DNA of 64,000 nucleotides, from assembly GCA_021771815.1 (NCBI GenBank), contig JAETOE010000011.1, positions 1 through 64,000 on the forward strand, in the 5' to 3' direction. A program made the position numbers and the translations under genes. Source of the DNA: Roseburia hominis. GTDB lineage: Bacteria; Bacillota; Clostridia; Lachnospirales; Lachnospiraceae. The notes below the pieces were generated by a model. The model did not search any database. It worked only from the letters and a program-made list of their open reading frames with translations, and had not been told where the DNA came from. How positions within the stretch are numbered: position 1 is the stretch's first letter; each line of letters opens with the position of its first letter. Shown one piece after another: positions 8,440-17,596 of this stretch.

Positions 8440-10731
8440 ATGACAAAACACGAAGTACTAAAGAAATATTTTGGTTACGATTCCTTTCGAGAGGGACAGG
8501 AAACACTGGTGAATGCCATTCTTGCAGGACAGGATGTACTGGGTATTATGCCGACCGGAGCGGGGAAATCTATCTGCTATCAGGTTCCGGCGTTGCTGCT
8601 GTCCGGCATTACATTAGTCATTTCACCGCTGATTTCCCTGATGAAGGATCAGGTGCAGGCGCTGAACGAGGCGGGAATTCACGCGGCATTTATCAACAGC
8701 TCTTTATCGGAGACGCAGATTGCAAAAGCGCTGTCTCTTGCGGTAAACGGTCAATATAAAATTATTTATGTTGCGCCGGAGCGGTTGGAGACGGAGAATT
8801 TTCTTCGGTTTGCGTATTCTGTGGAAATCAGCATGGTGGCGGTGGATGAAGCGCATTGTATTTCCCAGTGGGGACAGGATTTCAGACCGAGCTACTTAAA
8901 AATCGTACAGTTTGTAAAAGCACTGCCGAAACGTCCGATTTTAAGTGCTTTTACCGCAACTGCGACCGAGGAAGTAAAAAATGATATCGTCTGCGTTCTG
9001 GGGTTAAACAACCCTAAGGTGCTTGTGACCGGATTCGACCGGAAAAATCTCTTCTTTTCTGTCGAACATGCAAGGCAGAAGGAAAGTTATATATTGGATT
9101 ATGTCAAAACGCATTTGGCAGACAGCGGAATCATATATTGTGCGACCAGAAAGAATGTAGAGAAGCTTTATGAAATACTTGCGTCGGAGAAGATTGAAGT
9201 TACAAAATACCACGCAGGTCTTTCGGGGGAGGAGCGGAAACAGAATCAGGATGCGTTCATTTATGATGAAAAGCCGGTGATTGTAGCGACGAACGCTTTT
9301 GGAATGGGAATCGACAAATCCAATGTGCGCTATGTGATCCATTATAATATGCCGCAGAGCATGGAGAATTATTATCAGGAAGCGGGACGTGCGGGAAGGG
9401 ATGGAGAGCCGTCGGAATGTGTGCTGCTCTTTTCGCCGCAGGATCTGGTAATCAATCGCTTTTTGCTGGAGAGTAAGGAGCAGAACACGGAGTTTTCCGC
9501 TGAGGAAATAGAGAGCATCAGGGAACGGGACGAGCAGCGGCTTCGGGTGATGAATTACTATTGTAATACTACGGGCTGTCTGCGGAGTTATATCCTGCAC
9601 TATTTTGGAGAAACATCTGCGGGAAATTGTGGAAACTGCGGGAATTGCCAGAAAGAGTTTGTGGAAAAAGACGTTACGGAGGCGGCAAAGCTTATCGTGC
9701 AGTGTATCGGAGAACAGGGACAGCGTTACGGTATGAACGTGGTGATCGGTACACTTCTGGGAAGGAAAAATGCGAAGCTGCGTGAGTATGGTGTGGAGCG
9801 TTACGCGACATTTGGATTGCTGGCGAATTACAGGGAGACGGAAATCAGGCAGATCATAGGACAGATGCTTGAAGAAGGACTTTTGCGGCAGACGAATGAT
9901 AAATATGCGTTGCTAAAAATTACCTCTTCCAGTCGGGAGCTTGCTTTGGGAGAATGCAGTCTGATGCTTCGCATGGAAAAAGAAAGTGCAGCGGAGCACA
10001 AGCGGGGAGGAGATACGGGTAACGGGACAAAACGAAAATCTGACATCTTAAACTCGAAGGGATTGGATTTCTTTGAAATCCTGCGGGGCCTGCGCACGGA
10101 GATCGCAAGGGAGGAGAGTCTTCCGCCGTACCTTATTTTCTCGGACCGCACTTTAGTTGACATGTGCGTGAAGCTGCCGATGAACCGTGAGGAGATGTTG
10201 AATGTAGCCGGTGTCGGAGAACGTAAATATGAAAAGTACGGAGAGCGTTTCTTAAACCGCATTCAGGAGTATGCGGGCGGAAAAAAAGAAAAGCTATATT
10301 TTGGTGAGCAGGCAGAAGCGGCAGCTTCGTCTGAGGACACAGGAAAGCGTGAGCGTAATCGTGAGCGCAGGCAGAAGACAGAGTTTTTCATCACGGAGGA
10401 GATGGAGAAGCAAATTGTCTATTCGGATGGAAGCTATCTGGGTGATTTTGTGGAGCAGCTCAATCATCTGCGGGATGAGAGTACGATAAAACGCCTTGCA
10501 GGCGCTAAGGTTCTGGAATGGCTCACGGAGGAAGGTTATGTGGAGAGCAGGAGAATAGACGGACGCTTTTACGACAGACCAACGGAAAAAGGCGAGGCAG
10601 TGGGGATCCGCATCGGGACGCGGGTAAGTGCGAAAGGAAATACATATGAGACGTTGTGCTATGGGGAACAGATACAGAGAATGATTGTGGAGAGATATAG
10701 GAATTTAGAGGAGGTAAATACATATGAATGA
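8440..10731 (+). CDS. recQ: RecQ-family DNA helicase
   Basis: A 763-residue 3'-5' DNA helicase. Walker A is MPTGAGKS at 37-44, the DEAH box is at 136-139 (VDEAHCISQWG), and motif VI is the QEAGRAGRDG region near 315. The zinc-binding site is the CLRSYILHYFGE...CGNCGNC stretch around 385-410. A winged-helix RQC region and an HRDC domain (about 535-620) follow. The last 110 residues form an extra winged-helix-like tail. It has an AAAGGAGG site. Its stop overlaps the start of the SIR2/nuclease gene by eight bases, so the two are translationally coupled. It could be the housekeeping RecQ or a dedicated partner in a defence system. Confidence 0.93.
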   Translation: MTKHEVLKKYFGYDSFREGQETLVNAILAGQDVLGIMPTGAGKSICYQVPALLLSGITLVISPLISLMKDQVQALNEAGIHAAFINSSLSETQIAKALSLAVNGQYKIIYVAPERLETENFLRFAYSVEISMVAVDEAHCISQWGQDFRPSYLKIVQFVKALPKRPILSAFTATATEEVKNDIVCVLGLNNPKVLVTGFDRKNLFFSVEHARQKESYILDYVKTHLADSGIIYCATRKNVEKLYEILASEKIEVTKYHAGLSGEERKQNQDAFIYDEKPVIVATNAFGMGIDKSNVRYVIHYNMPQSMENYYQEAGRAGRDGEPSECVLLFSPQDLVINRFLLESKEQNTEFSAEEIESIRERDEQRLRVMNYYCNTTGCLRSYILHYFGETSAGNCGNCGNCQKEFVEKDVTEAAKLIVQCIGEQGQRYGMNVVIGTLLGRKNAKLREYGVERYATFGLLANYRETEIRQIIGQMLEEGLLRQTNDKYALLKITSSSRELALGECSLMLRMEKESAAEHKRGGDTGNGTKRKSDILNSKGLDFFEILRGLRTEIAREESLPPYLIFSDRTLVDMCVKLPMNREEMLNVAGVGERKYEKYGERFLNRIQEYAGGKKEKLYFGEQAEAAASSEDTGKRERNRERRQKTEFFITEEMEKQIVYSDGSYLGDFVEQLNHLRDESTIKRLAGAKVLEWLTEEGYVESRRIDGRFYDRPTEKGEAVGIRIGTRVSAKGNTYETLCYGEQIQRMIVERYRNLEEVNTYE

Positions 10732-12496
10732 TAAAAATGGTGTTCCGACTTTTGATAAGATGATGCAGCCGGTGATAGCTGTATTGCATAAGAACGGAGG
10801 CATGGCTGAGAATGATGTCATCGACAGGGAAGTGGTTTCCATCATGAAGCTTTCTGATGAAATCGCAAAGATTCCTCACGGTCACGGCAGGCAGACGGAG
10901 GTTTCTTACAGGATTGCTTGGGCGAAGACATATTTGAAAAAATATGGATTGATTTATAATCCGAAACGTGGCGTTTGGAAGCTGACAGAGCAGTTCACAA
11001 GAAATGCATCAGAAATAGATCCCAGACAAATTGTTGCAGAGGTAAGCCATCAGACACTGAAAAAATTCAAAGATCAGGATATGACGAAGTTGGAATCGGC
11101 AGAAGCGTTTGAACGTTTTGTGCTTTCAGGTTTACAAAGATATGCAACGTTAAATAATATCACATGCAAACTGTCGGATGGAGAAGAGCAATACGACATG
11201 TTTTTTCCGAGCGGTATCATTGACACAATGCCAACCTATATAGAGGTAAAGTACGTGGCAGGCATGCAGGCAGATAAAAATTATTACAGGAGTGTTGTCG
11301 GAAAAACGGTTGAAAGGTTTGCGGATAGGGATGAAAAGATAGGGATAGTAGTCATTTTGGGTGCAGAAATTTCAGAGGAAACCAAAAAAGAACTAAATGA
11401 GATATCCGTTTCTGAAAATGTTAAGGTGGTAGTTTGGGATTATGTAGACTTCGTAGAAAAGATGAAGGATACAGGAATGAATGTAGAATATTTGACGAAT
11501 CCCAAAAGAATGATGTTGGAAGAGACCCTGTTATCTGCATCGTCTCAAACGGAGCAGAAACGCAAAAGAGAAGAACTGATTCGTAGGTTAAAGACGGCAT
11601 ATGACAAGGAGGATGTATCTCTGTTTTTGGGAGCGGGAGTTTCAGCGGATGCGGGAGTTCCTTTATGGGATGATTTGATTCACAAGCTCCTGATCAATAT
11701 GATAAATGTCAATTTAGGTGTCAGCGAGTTGGAAGAGGATGTGGAGAAGATAAGTAAATTGGCATATGGTGACAGAGAAGATTCGCCGATTATTCAAATG
11801 AGATATATTCGCTCTGCCTTTGAGGATGAAGAGTATTTTGAACTGGTGCATAAAATATTATACGAGAAAAAGCCGAAGTGGAATACGAAGCTGCTGAACG
11901 CGATTGCTAATCTGGCGACACCGCGACGCAATCATATTGGGGTAAAAAGCATTGTAAGCTATAATTTCGATGATCTCGTTGAACTGAACCTAAAAAATAA
12001 GGTTGCATACAAAACGATATACAGAGAAGAAGATATTCCGGATATTAATATATTGAGTGTGTATCATGTACACGGATTTTTACCGATGGAAGCAGAAGAG
12101 GAAGATTTGAAGAACTGTGAATTGGTTTTTTCAGAAGAGGATTATCATAAAGTTTACAGAGATGCTTATTGTTGGTCGAATATCGTACAGCTAAATGCTT
12201 TTCGGGATAGTACATGCCTTTTTATCGGCAGCTCGTTGACAGACCCGAATATGCGGAGACTTTTGGATGTGGCATCCAGAAACGAGGAGAAACCGCGGCA
12301 TTTTGCGATTGTAAAAAAGAAAGAATATCCCATAACAGGAGACAAAAAGCAAAAAGAACTACTTCAGAAATATAGTGAGATGGATTATCGTATTCAAGAG
12401 GAATATTACAAGTCTCTTGGTATTAATATTTTGTGGGTTGACAAGTATGAGGAAATTCCAGAGCTTTTAAATTCTTTAATGCGGGAACGGGTTTAA
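10724..12496 (+). CDS. Winged helix - nuclease - SIR2 three-domain protein
   Basis: A 590-residue fusion. Residues 8-90 look like the Mrr N-terminal winged helix (MMQPVIAVLHKNGG...AKTYLKKYGLI). Residues 125-255 resemble a PD-(D/E)XK fold with Asp158 (YDMFF) and Glu174-x-Lys176 (YIEVKYV). Residues 295-590 form a SIR2-like domain: GAGVSADAGVP at 303-313, Asn414 (SYNFDD), His450 (VYHVHG) and GSSLTD at 502-507, the positions used by NAD-cleaving SIR2 defence proteins such as ThsA. The ATG lies inside the recQ stop overlap and has GAGGAGG upstream. Domains and active-site residues all look intact. A role as a phage-sensing NADase is inferred. The domain order is not one I recognise from a named system. 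Confidence 0.85.
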   Translation: MNDKNGVPTFDKMMQPVIAVLHKNGGMAENDVIDREVVSIMKLSDEIAKIPHGHGRQTEVSYRIAWAKTYLKKYGLIYNPKRGVWKLTEQFTRNASEIDPRQIVAEVSHQTLKKFKDQDMTKLESAEAFERFVLSGLQRYATLNNITCKLSDGEEQYDMFFPSGIIDTMPTYIEVKYVAGMQADKNYYRSVVGKTVERFADRDEKIGIVVILGAEISEETKKELNEISVSENVKVVVWDYVDFVEKMKDTGMNVEYLTNPKRMMLEETLLSASSQTEQKRKREELIRRLKTAYDKEDVSLFLGAGVSADAGVPLWDDLIHKLLINMINVNLGVSELEEDVEKISKLAYGDREDSPIIQMRYIRSAFEDEEYFELVHKILYEKKPKWNTKLLNAIANLATPRRNHIGVKSIVSYNFDDLVELNLKNKVAYKTIYREEDIPDINILSVYHVHGFLPMEAEEEDLKNCELVFSEEDYHKVYRDAYCWSNIVQLNAFRDSTCLFIGSSLTDPNMRRLLDVASRNEEKPRHFAIVKKKEYPITGDKKQKELLQKYSEMDYRIQEEYYKSLGINILWVDKYEEIPELLNSLMRERV

Positions 12497-13448
12497 GAGC
12501 AGAAATGTTGGCAGCGAAAGAAAAAGTTGATTCAATCATTCGTGATGAGCGAATTAGGGTAGACAATAGAAAAATCTACGCTATTATGCTGCGATGTAAA
12601 AATAAGGATAAAAACACAAACGTATGAGCTTTTATGCAGATACGGTAGGTAGTCTGTACGCATTCTGTGGAAGATAAGTAGTCTGCTCTTCTTGGGTCGC
12701 CCATTCTTTGTATATTACGGCTTGTAGGAAACGCAAGACATAAAGGCAGAATTTGTTATGGACAAGTTAGGAAAATTGACAAAGGAATCGGGGCTTTTTC
12801 GGCGTCGGGAATATTGAAAATATTTTTTTGAAGAACCTTTTTTGGTAGATACTTTCAAAAGGCTTGAAAGGGTAAATTTTTTGTATGCAAGGTTACATTT
12901 GACGCAAAGCCGAAGGAATATGAAGTGTCTGAGTTTATTGGAAAGTATTGTTTTCAATTATGATTTAGTCCGGCTGTGGTAACAGTTGTAAAGGAACAGA
13001 AGGTGAATCCCAAGCGCAAGCATCGGGAACACGAAAGTAGATGGAAGATGCCGGAGTGGGAACGAAATCGTAGTAGACATTGAAATTGCAGCAGGAGTAG
13101 TTGAAAACAGAGCATAAGCTCATCGTCAAGGAGCAGAGAAGCGGCGTCAGTTTGAACTGAAACAGTAGAAAAGGAAAGAGAAGCATAGGGGAGAGGTAAT
13201 ACCTGTTCCGGCTTTTCATGATGAAAATTTGTATTGGCTATAGTTATGCTTTTGAATGTCTGGAGCGATTAATTTACAAGGATATTTAAGCATACAAATA
13301 ACAGTGACGATACTTTATACTTTAACGTTAAAATACAGTTTTTGTTGCATGACAGGATGTTTACAAATTTCCTTTTTGATGGATATTGGTAAAAATAATG
13401 ATGAAGGCATTACAGATTATTTGAAATTATTGTTAGAGGAGGTTGTTT
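12497..13448. other. Gene-poor eroded stretch
   Basis: No convincing intact gene lies in these 950 bases. A 40-codon reading frame at 12505-12627 starts nine bases after the SIR2 gene but has no recognisable motif. Further on, short plus-strand stretches look like decayed coding sequence interrupted by stops, for example EEPFLVDTFKRLERVNFLYA near 12830 and QFELKQ-stop-KRKEKH at 13148-13184. A 12-base palindrome TTTAACGTTAAA lies near 13320, upstream of the lipoprotein gene and possibly part of its control region. Confidence 0.5.
13148..13184 (+). repeat. Copy 1 of a 37-base coding relic
   Basis: This 37-base stretch matches 17597-17633 at 32 of 37 positions; all five differences are transitions. 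In the shared frame both read QFxxKQxKRKEK, here with an internal TAG. Both copies stand in intergenic DNA just before an unrelated gene, so they look like the 3' ends of two lost members of the same gene family, perhaps a mobile-element protein. Confidence 0.45.
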
Positions 13449-14678
13449 ATGAAAGACCGAGTTTGGTTTATAGCTTTGTTAGCTGGTATGGTATTATCAG
13501 GATGTGGAGTAGAGACAGATGTTTTAGAAAATAATGATACTGATTTATTGCATGATGCCAGAGTTACAGAAACAGAACGCATAGAGAATACAGAAAAGAG
13601 TGGAGAAATAGAAGATGCAGGAGACGAAGTAGATGAAGAAACTTTTGCCCAGAATGAGGAATATTTAGCATATAAAACATTTCTGGAAAAGGCTATTGAT
13701 AGTGGAGTGATTGAATGGAAAAATGAGAGTGTTGATATTGTTGAGTCAGGAGATTTTGCTTCATATGAGAGTGATACTTTTGCAATTGCCGATATAGATC
13801 TTGATGGGGTATCAGAGTTGATTTTTAATCGGGAGGCAGCATCGATGGCGGGAATGGTACAGCTTGTATATCGATATGATATAGAGACAGATGAGGTTGT
13901 TCCATATTTCCAATCGGGAGTGTTTGATCGATTTTATGATACAGGTTTAATCGTTAATGATTCATATCATAGCCAGGGACTTGCAGGGGATGCGGTATGG
14001 CCGTTTACGGTTAGCATTCTTGACAATGGCGAATTGGTGGATGTTTCTTCTATTGATGGTTGGGATAAAAGTTTGGGAAGTGCAGACTATCAGGGAAATG
14101 CATTTCCGGATGAAGTAGATATAAATGGAGACGGATATATATATTATATATATAATTTTGAAACACAATCGCAAAGAACTGTAGATAATGATGAATATGA
14201 GAAATATCTTGCGACATTAGGAAATGAAATAGAAGTAGAGTATCTTAGCCTGACACATGAAAATGCTGAAAAGATAACAGGTTGTTTATCGAATCGGGTA
14301 ACTGTCACAGATGATTCACTAGAAGAAGAGCTAGCTTCTATAGAGCAAGAAGAAGAGAATATTCTAGCACGACAAAATTCAGAAGATGTTGTGACGCAGT
14401 TGGACTTAGATTCTGTTGCGTCAGATCGATATCATCTATGGGATGATGAGTTAAATTCTATTTGGGCAAGACTCAAAGAAACGCTGAGCGAAGCAGAGAT
14501 GAACCGTTTGGTGGAAGAAGAAAGAGCGTGGATCGTATATCGGGATGAAGAAGCGGAATTTGCTGGAAAACAAGCAGAAGATGAACGTATGAAGCCGATG
14601 CTATACAATGACAGACTTGCCGAGGTGACCAAAGAAAGAGTATATGAATTAGCCGCAATGTTAGTGGAGGCACAATAA
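13449..14678 (+). CDS. Lipoprotein with C-terminal LprI/DUF1311-like domain
   Basis: A 409-residue secreted lipoprotein. The signal sequence MKDRVWFIALLAGMVLSGCG ends in an LSGC lipobox with Cys19. An acidic linker follows, then a calcium-binding-like or VCBS-type region containing ADIDLDGVSELIFN (about 110-125) and VDINGDGYIYY. The last 90 residues match the LprI/DUF1311 lysozyme-inhibitor-like fold (LWDDELNSIWARLKETLS, EEERAWIVYRDEEAEF). The ATG at 13449 has GAGGAGG six bases upstream, better than a TTG two codons earlier. It is anchored to the outer face of the membrane. A role in protection against lysozyme is possible but inferred only from the C-terminal domain. Confidence 0.82.
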   Translation: MKDRVWFIALLAGMVLSGCGVETDVLENNDTDLLHDARVTETERIENTEKSGEIEDAGDEVDEETFAQNEEYLAYKTFLEKAIDSGVIEWKNESVDIVESGDFASYESDTFAIADIDLDGVSELIFNREAASMAGMVQLVYRYDIETDEVVPYFQSGVFDRFYDTGLIVNDSYHSQGLAGDAVWPFTVSILDNGELVDVSSIDGWDKSLGSADYQGNAFPDEVDINGDGYIYYIYNFETQSQRTVDNDEYEKYLATLGNEIEVEYLSLTHENAEKITGCLSNRVTVTDDSLEEELASIEQEEENILARQNSEDVVTQLDLDSVASDRYHLWDDELNSIWARLKETLSEAEMNRLVEEERAWIVYRDEEAEFAGKQAEDERMKPMLYNDRLAEVTKERVYELAAMLVEAQ

Positions 14679-14696
14679 AACTGCTGATTATAATAG

Positions 14697-14951
14697 TTGG
14701 GTATCGGTAGAGATTGCATTAGAGTTATATTATATCATGGTCAGGGTGACCAAGAAAGTGACCAAGATGTAATGAAGCAGATAATTGAATTTTGCAAAGA
14801 ACCAAAATCTGCAAGCGAAATAATGTATAAATTCGAGTTGGAGCGTTCGTATTTTAGAAGACACTATCTAGATAAGATGCTCGAAACTGGTGAGTTGCAG
14901 AGAACCGAGCAAAGGAAAACGAAAAGTAAGAATCAGAGGTATTATTCGTAA
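14697..14951 (+). pseudogene. C-terminal fragment of an AlbA_2/Fic-type regulator
   Basis: About 65 codons encode the C-terminal winged helix typical of Schlafen AlbA_2-type ATP-binding regulators, including the preceding DQESDQDV repeat and IIEFCKEPKSASEIMYKFEL. The reading frame opens just after a stop and has no proper start or ribosome site, and the N-terminal domain is absent. It is therefore a remnant. GTGACCAAGA-like short repeats at 14747-14768 are the DNA of the DQ repeats. Confidence 0.65.
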
Positions 14952-15011
14952 ACATAGTCAACAACTTGGTCAAAGTGACCGAGTTCCAGGAGATTTGGGA
15001 GGATCAAAGCT

Positions 15012-16814
15012 ATGAGCAAATGCATCAAAGAACTGACATTGGATTTAAAAGACTACAGAGAGGGCGGAACTGTTTTTAAGAGACAAGCCGTCAGAGGAAT
15101 TATCAGACACAAGGATAGATATCTTGTCATTCATGGAAAGTACGGAGACTACAAATTCCCCGGCGGCGGCAGGAAGCGCGGAGAGGAGTTGCTCGATACG
15201 CTGATCCGGGAAGTACAGGAAGAAACCGGTTACAGGGTCGTGGCGGACAGTGTGACGGATTACATTCTTGTGCATGAGAAGCGAAAGGGCGATCCTGACG
15301 ATTTGCTGGAAATGGATTCATGGTATTACTTTTGTGATGTGGAGGAAACAGCCGGGAAACGCAATCTGGATGACTACGAAAAAGAATACGATTATCAGGT
15401 CGCGTGGATGTCTTTACCAGAAATCATTCGGAAGAATGAAACTGTGGAACAATATGAGAAGATTCCATGGATCGTGCGGGAGACAATGGTTATGAATGAA
15501 TTATTGAAAATGAATGCGATACGGGCAGCATTGCTCCAGATTGCGCCGACCGGAACATTGGAAGGAAATATGGAAAAGGGTCTTAAGGCTTGCAGGCAGG
15601 CAAAAGAGCTTGGCGCGGATATTGCGCTGTTCCCTGAAATGTGGAGTTGCGGCTATCGGATTCCCGAAGACATAGAAGAACTGAAATCCCTTGCGATCGG
15701 GAAAAACAGTCCCTTTTTGTCAGAATATAAGAAACTGGCAAAAGATCTGAATATGGCAATCGGCGTTACTTTTTTAGAGGCTTACGAACCACGTCCGAGA
15801 AATACGATATGTCTGATTGACCGTTTTGGAAATGAAGTATACACATACGCGAAAGTACATACCTGTGATTTTGGAGATGAGTGCAGGCTCACCCCCGGGG
15901 AGGAATTCTATGTGGCGGAGCTTGACACGGCGAAGGGGAATGTGAAGGTCGGAAGTATGATCTGCTATGACAGGGAATTCCCGGAGAGTGCAAGAATCCT
16001 TATGTTAAAAGGCGCGGAACTTCTGCTTGTTCCGAATGCGTGTCCGATGGAGATTAACCGTATTTCACAGCTTCGGGCGAGAGCTTATGAAAATATGCTA
16101 GGAATTGCGACGGTCAATTATCCGGGGAACTGCCCGGATTGCAACGGACATTCAACTGCATTTGACGGGATTGCATACCGTCCGCAGGATGCAGGCTCAA
16201 GAGACACGCTGCTTCTGGAGGCAGACGAAACAGAGGGTATTTTTACGGTGGATTTCCCGATTGACGAGATGCGGGAATACCGCGGGAGCGAGGTGCACGG
16301 AAATGCTTACAGATGCCCGGAGAAATACGGGCTTCTGTTGTCGGAGGAGATCGCAGAGCCGTTTATAAGGCAGGATCGGAGAAAGACCGTGAGAGTAAAT
16401 TTCTATGAAGAGGTCGAGGACGTATTCTTAAAATTTGCGGTCATCATTGCGAAGACAGAGGGAAAGTATGTATTCTGTAAGCACAGGGACAGAGACACGT
16501 GGGAAGTTCCGGGGGGACACAGAGAACCGGGAGAGGATATTTCAGATACCGCGAAAAGAGAGCTATATGAGGAGACGGGGGCACTGGATTTCGACATAAA
16601 GCCGGTCTGTGTTTACTCTGTGACAGCGAAAGATAATTTCAATGGACAGGAAACTTTCGGAAAGCTTTATTATGCCGAAATCAGGCAATTTGAGCAGGAG
16701 TTACATCGTGAGATAGAGAAAATTGTAATCACGGATGAATTGCCGCTGAATTGGACGTACCCCGAGATACAGCCGAAGCTGATGGAGGAGGCAAAGAAGC
16801 GGGGGCTTCTGTAA
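15012..16814 (+). CDS. Nudix - nitrilase - Nudix fusion enzyme
   Basis: A 600-residue protein with three enzyme domains. The first Nudix domain (about 20-160) has a full Nudix box at 51-73 (GGGRKRGEELL...REVQEETG). A carbon-nitrogen hydrolase domain (about 168-440) has the triad Glu209 (FPEMW), Lys281 (YAKVH) and Cys318 (MICYDREFPE). The second Nudix domain (about 465-600) has the box at 501-523 (GGHREPGEDIS...RELYEETG). All catalytic motifs are intact and no frameshift or linker stop separates them. The gene has a GGAGGATC site and stands alone. Substrates are unknown; a nucleotide-derived amide would fit, but this is inference. Confidence 0.9.
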   Translation: MSKCIKELTLDLKDYREGGTVFKRQAVRGIIRHKDRYLVIHGKYGDYKFPGGGRKRGEELLDTLIREVQEETGYRVVADSVTDYILVHEKRKGDPDDLLEMDSWYYFCDVEETAGKRNLDDYEKEYDYQVAWMSLPEIIRKNETVEQYEKIPWIVRETMVMNELLKMNAIRAALLQIAPTGTLEGNMEKGLKACRQAKELGADIALFPEMWSCGYRIPEDIEELKSLAIGKNSPFLSEYKKLAKDLNMAIGVTFLEAYEPRPRNTICLIDRFGNEVYTYAKVHTCDFGDECRLTPGEEFYVAELDTAKGNVKVGSMICYDREFPESARILMLKGAELLLVPNACPMEINRISQLRARAYENMLGIATVNYPGNCPDCNGHSTAFDGIAYRPQDAGSRDTLLLEADETEGIFTVDFPIDEMREYRGSEVHGNAYRCPEKYGLLLSEEIAEPFIRQDRRKTVRVNFYEEVEDVFLKFAVIIAKTEGKYVFCKHRDRDTWEVPGGHREPGEDISDTAKRELYEETGALDFDIKPVCVYSVTAKDNFNGQETFGKLYYAEIRQFEQELHREIEKIVITDELPLNWTYPEIQPKLMEEAKKRGLL

Positions 16815-16850
16815 CAAAATGGAGACTGGTTCTGCCCTCCGTATTTTTGC

Positions 16851-16930
16851 AAAGAAAACTTTGCAAAAAAGTGTTGACAAGTATACTTGGCATATGTATA
16901 ATGAGGATGTAAAGAAAACTTGGCAAAAAC
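16851..16930 (+). promoter_or_regulatory. Consensus promoter flanked by XRE operators
   Basis: TTGACA at 16874-16879 and TATAAT at 16897-16902 are 17 bases apart, a perfect sigma-A promoter. Inside it, CAAGTATACTTG at 16878-16889 is a 12-base palindrome. AAAGAAAACTTTGC at 16851-16864 and AAAGAAAACTTGGC at 16911-16924 are near-identical direct repeats exactly 60 bases apart that bracket the promoter. All three contain ACTT(T/G)GC. The pattern fits repression by the small XRE protein encoded at 17312-17521. Confidence 0.8.
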
Positions 16931-16956
16931 AAATTAACAAAACGGAGGACGAAAGT

Positions 16957-17298
16957 ATGAACAGAGAGGAAATTTTAGCGAAGGCACAGAAGGAAACAGA
17001 TGAGAGAGAGTTAGTCATCAGGAACACTGGTTACAAGTATGCATCGGAAGTGATGGGCGTATTCGTGGCGGTTATGGCGCTGGGCTTTGTCGTTGACGGA
17101 TATCTGCTAGAGAATGTAAGACAGTTTGGCAGCGCGGCTATCGGCACGGCAATGGCGGGCCTGTACTGTATTTATGGTGCGGTGTATGAGGGGTATACAG
17201 GCTATCACTTAAAGAATAGAATGAACATTATCGGCTGCATCGTGATGTTCTTGGCTGCGGCGGGAATGATCGGGTTATTCCTTTCGAATATTTTCTAA
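16957..17298 (+). CDS. DUF6442-type membrane protein
   Basis: A 113-residue membrane protein. A charged N-terminal segment (MNREEILAKAQKETDERE) is followed by three hydrophobic segments at about 33-52, 62-78 and 90-111. This layout matches the DUF6442 family, whose members are usually paired with a small XRE regulator as here. The ATG at 16957 has CGGAGGA upstream; an earlier in-frame start at 16819 would place the promoter inside the gene. The gene is 13 bases from the regulator and shares its promoter. The function of the family is not known. Confidence 0.87.
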   Translation: MNREEILAKAQKETDERELVIRNTGYKYASEVMGVFVAVMALGFVVDGYLLENVRQFGSAAIGTAMAGLYCIYGAVYEGYTGYHLKNRMNIIGCIVMFLAAAGMIGLFLSNIF

Positions 17299-17311
17299 GG
17301 GAGGAATTCAT

Positions 17312-17521
17312 GTGGAAGACAAACTGATTTTAAGGAATCATTTAAAAGAGATTCGAAAAGAAAAAGGGCTGTCACAGGCAGAACTGGCGGAGATGGTCGG
17401 CGTATCCAGAAACACCATCAGTTCGATCGAGACCGGACAGTTCAATCCGACGGCAAAGCTTGCGCTGATTATCTGTATTGCAGTAGAGAAGAAGTTCGAA
17501 GAGATATTTTATTTTGAATAA
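17312..17521 (+). CDS. Small XRE-family regulator
   Basis: A 69-residue YozG-like regulator made of a single helix-turn-helix domain (SQAELAEMVGVSRNTISSIE core, then NPTAKLALIICIAVEKKFEEIF). The start is a GTG at 17312 with GGGAGGA upstream; the overlapping ATG one base earlier is in another frame. It is the second gene of the DUF6442 operon and probably binds the three ACTT(T/G)GC sites around their shared promoter, giving negative feedback. Confidence 0.92.
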   Translation: MEDKLILRNHLKEIRKEKGLSQAELAEMVGVSRNTISSIETGQFNPTAKLALIICIAVEKKFEEIFYFE

Positions 17522-17596
17522 GGCTTTCATCATGCAGGGTGAAGTTTACGAATCATGACTTTTATGCTAAAATTAAGGGACAACGGGAAATGACAC

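Noticed and set aside
12715-13219. Two minus-strand frames of 80 and 84 codons
   Set aside because: No ribosome sites, no family resemblance, and the plus strand in the same place looks like decayed coding sequence.
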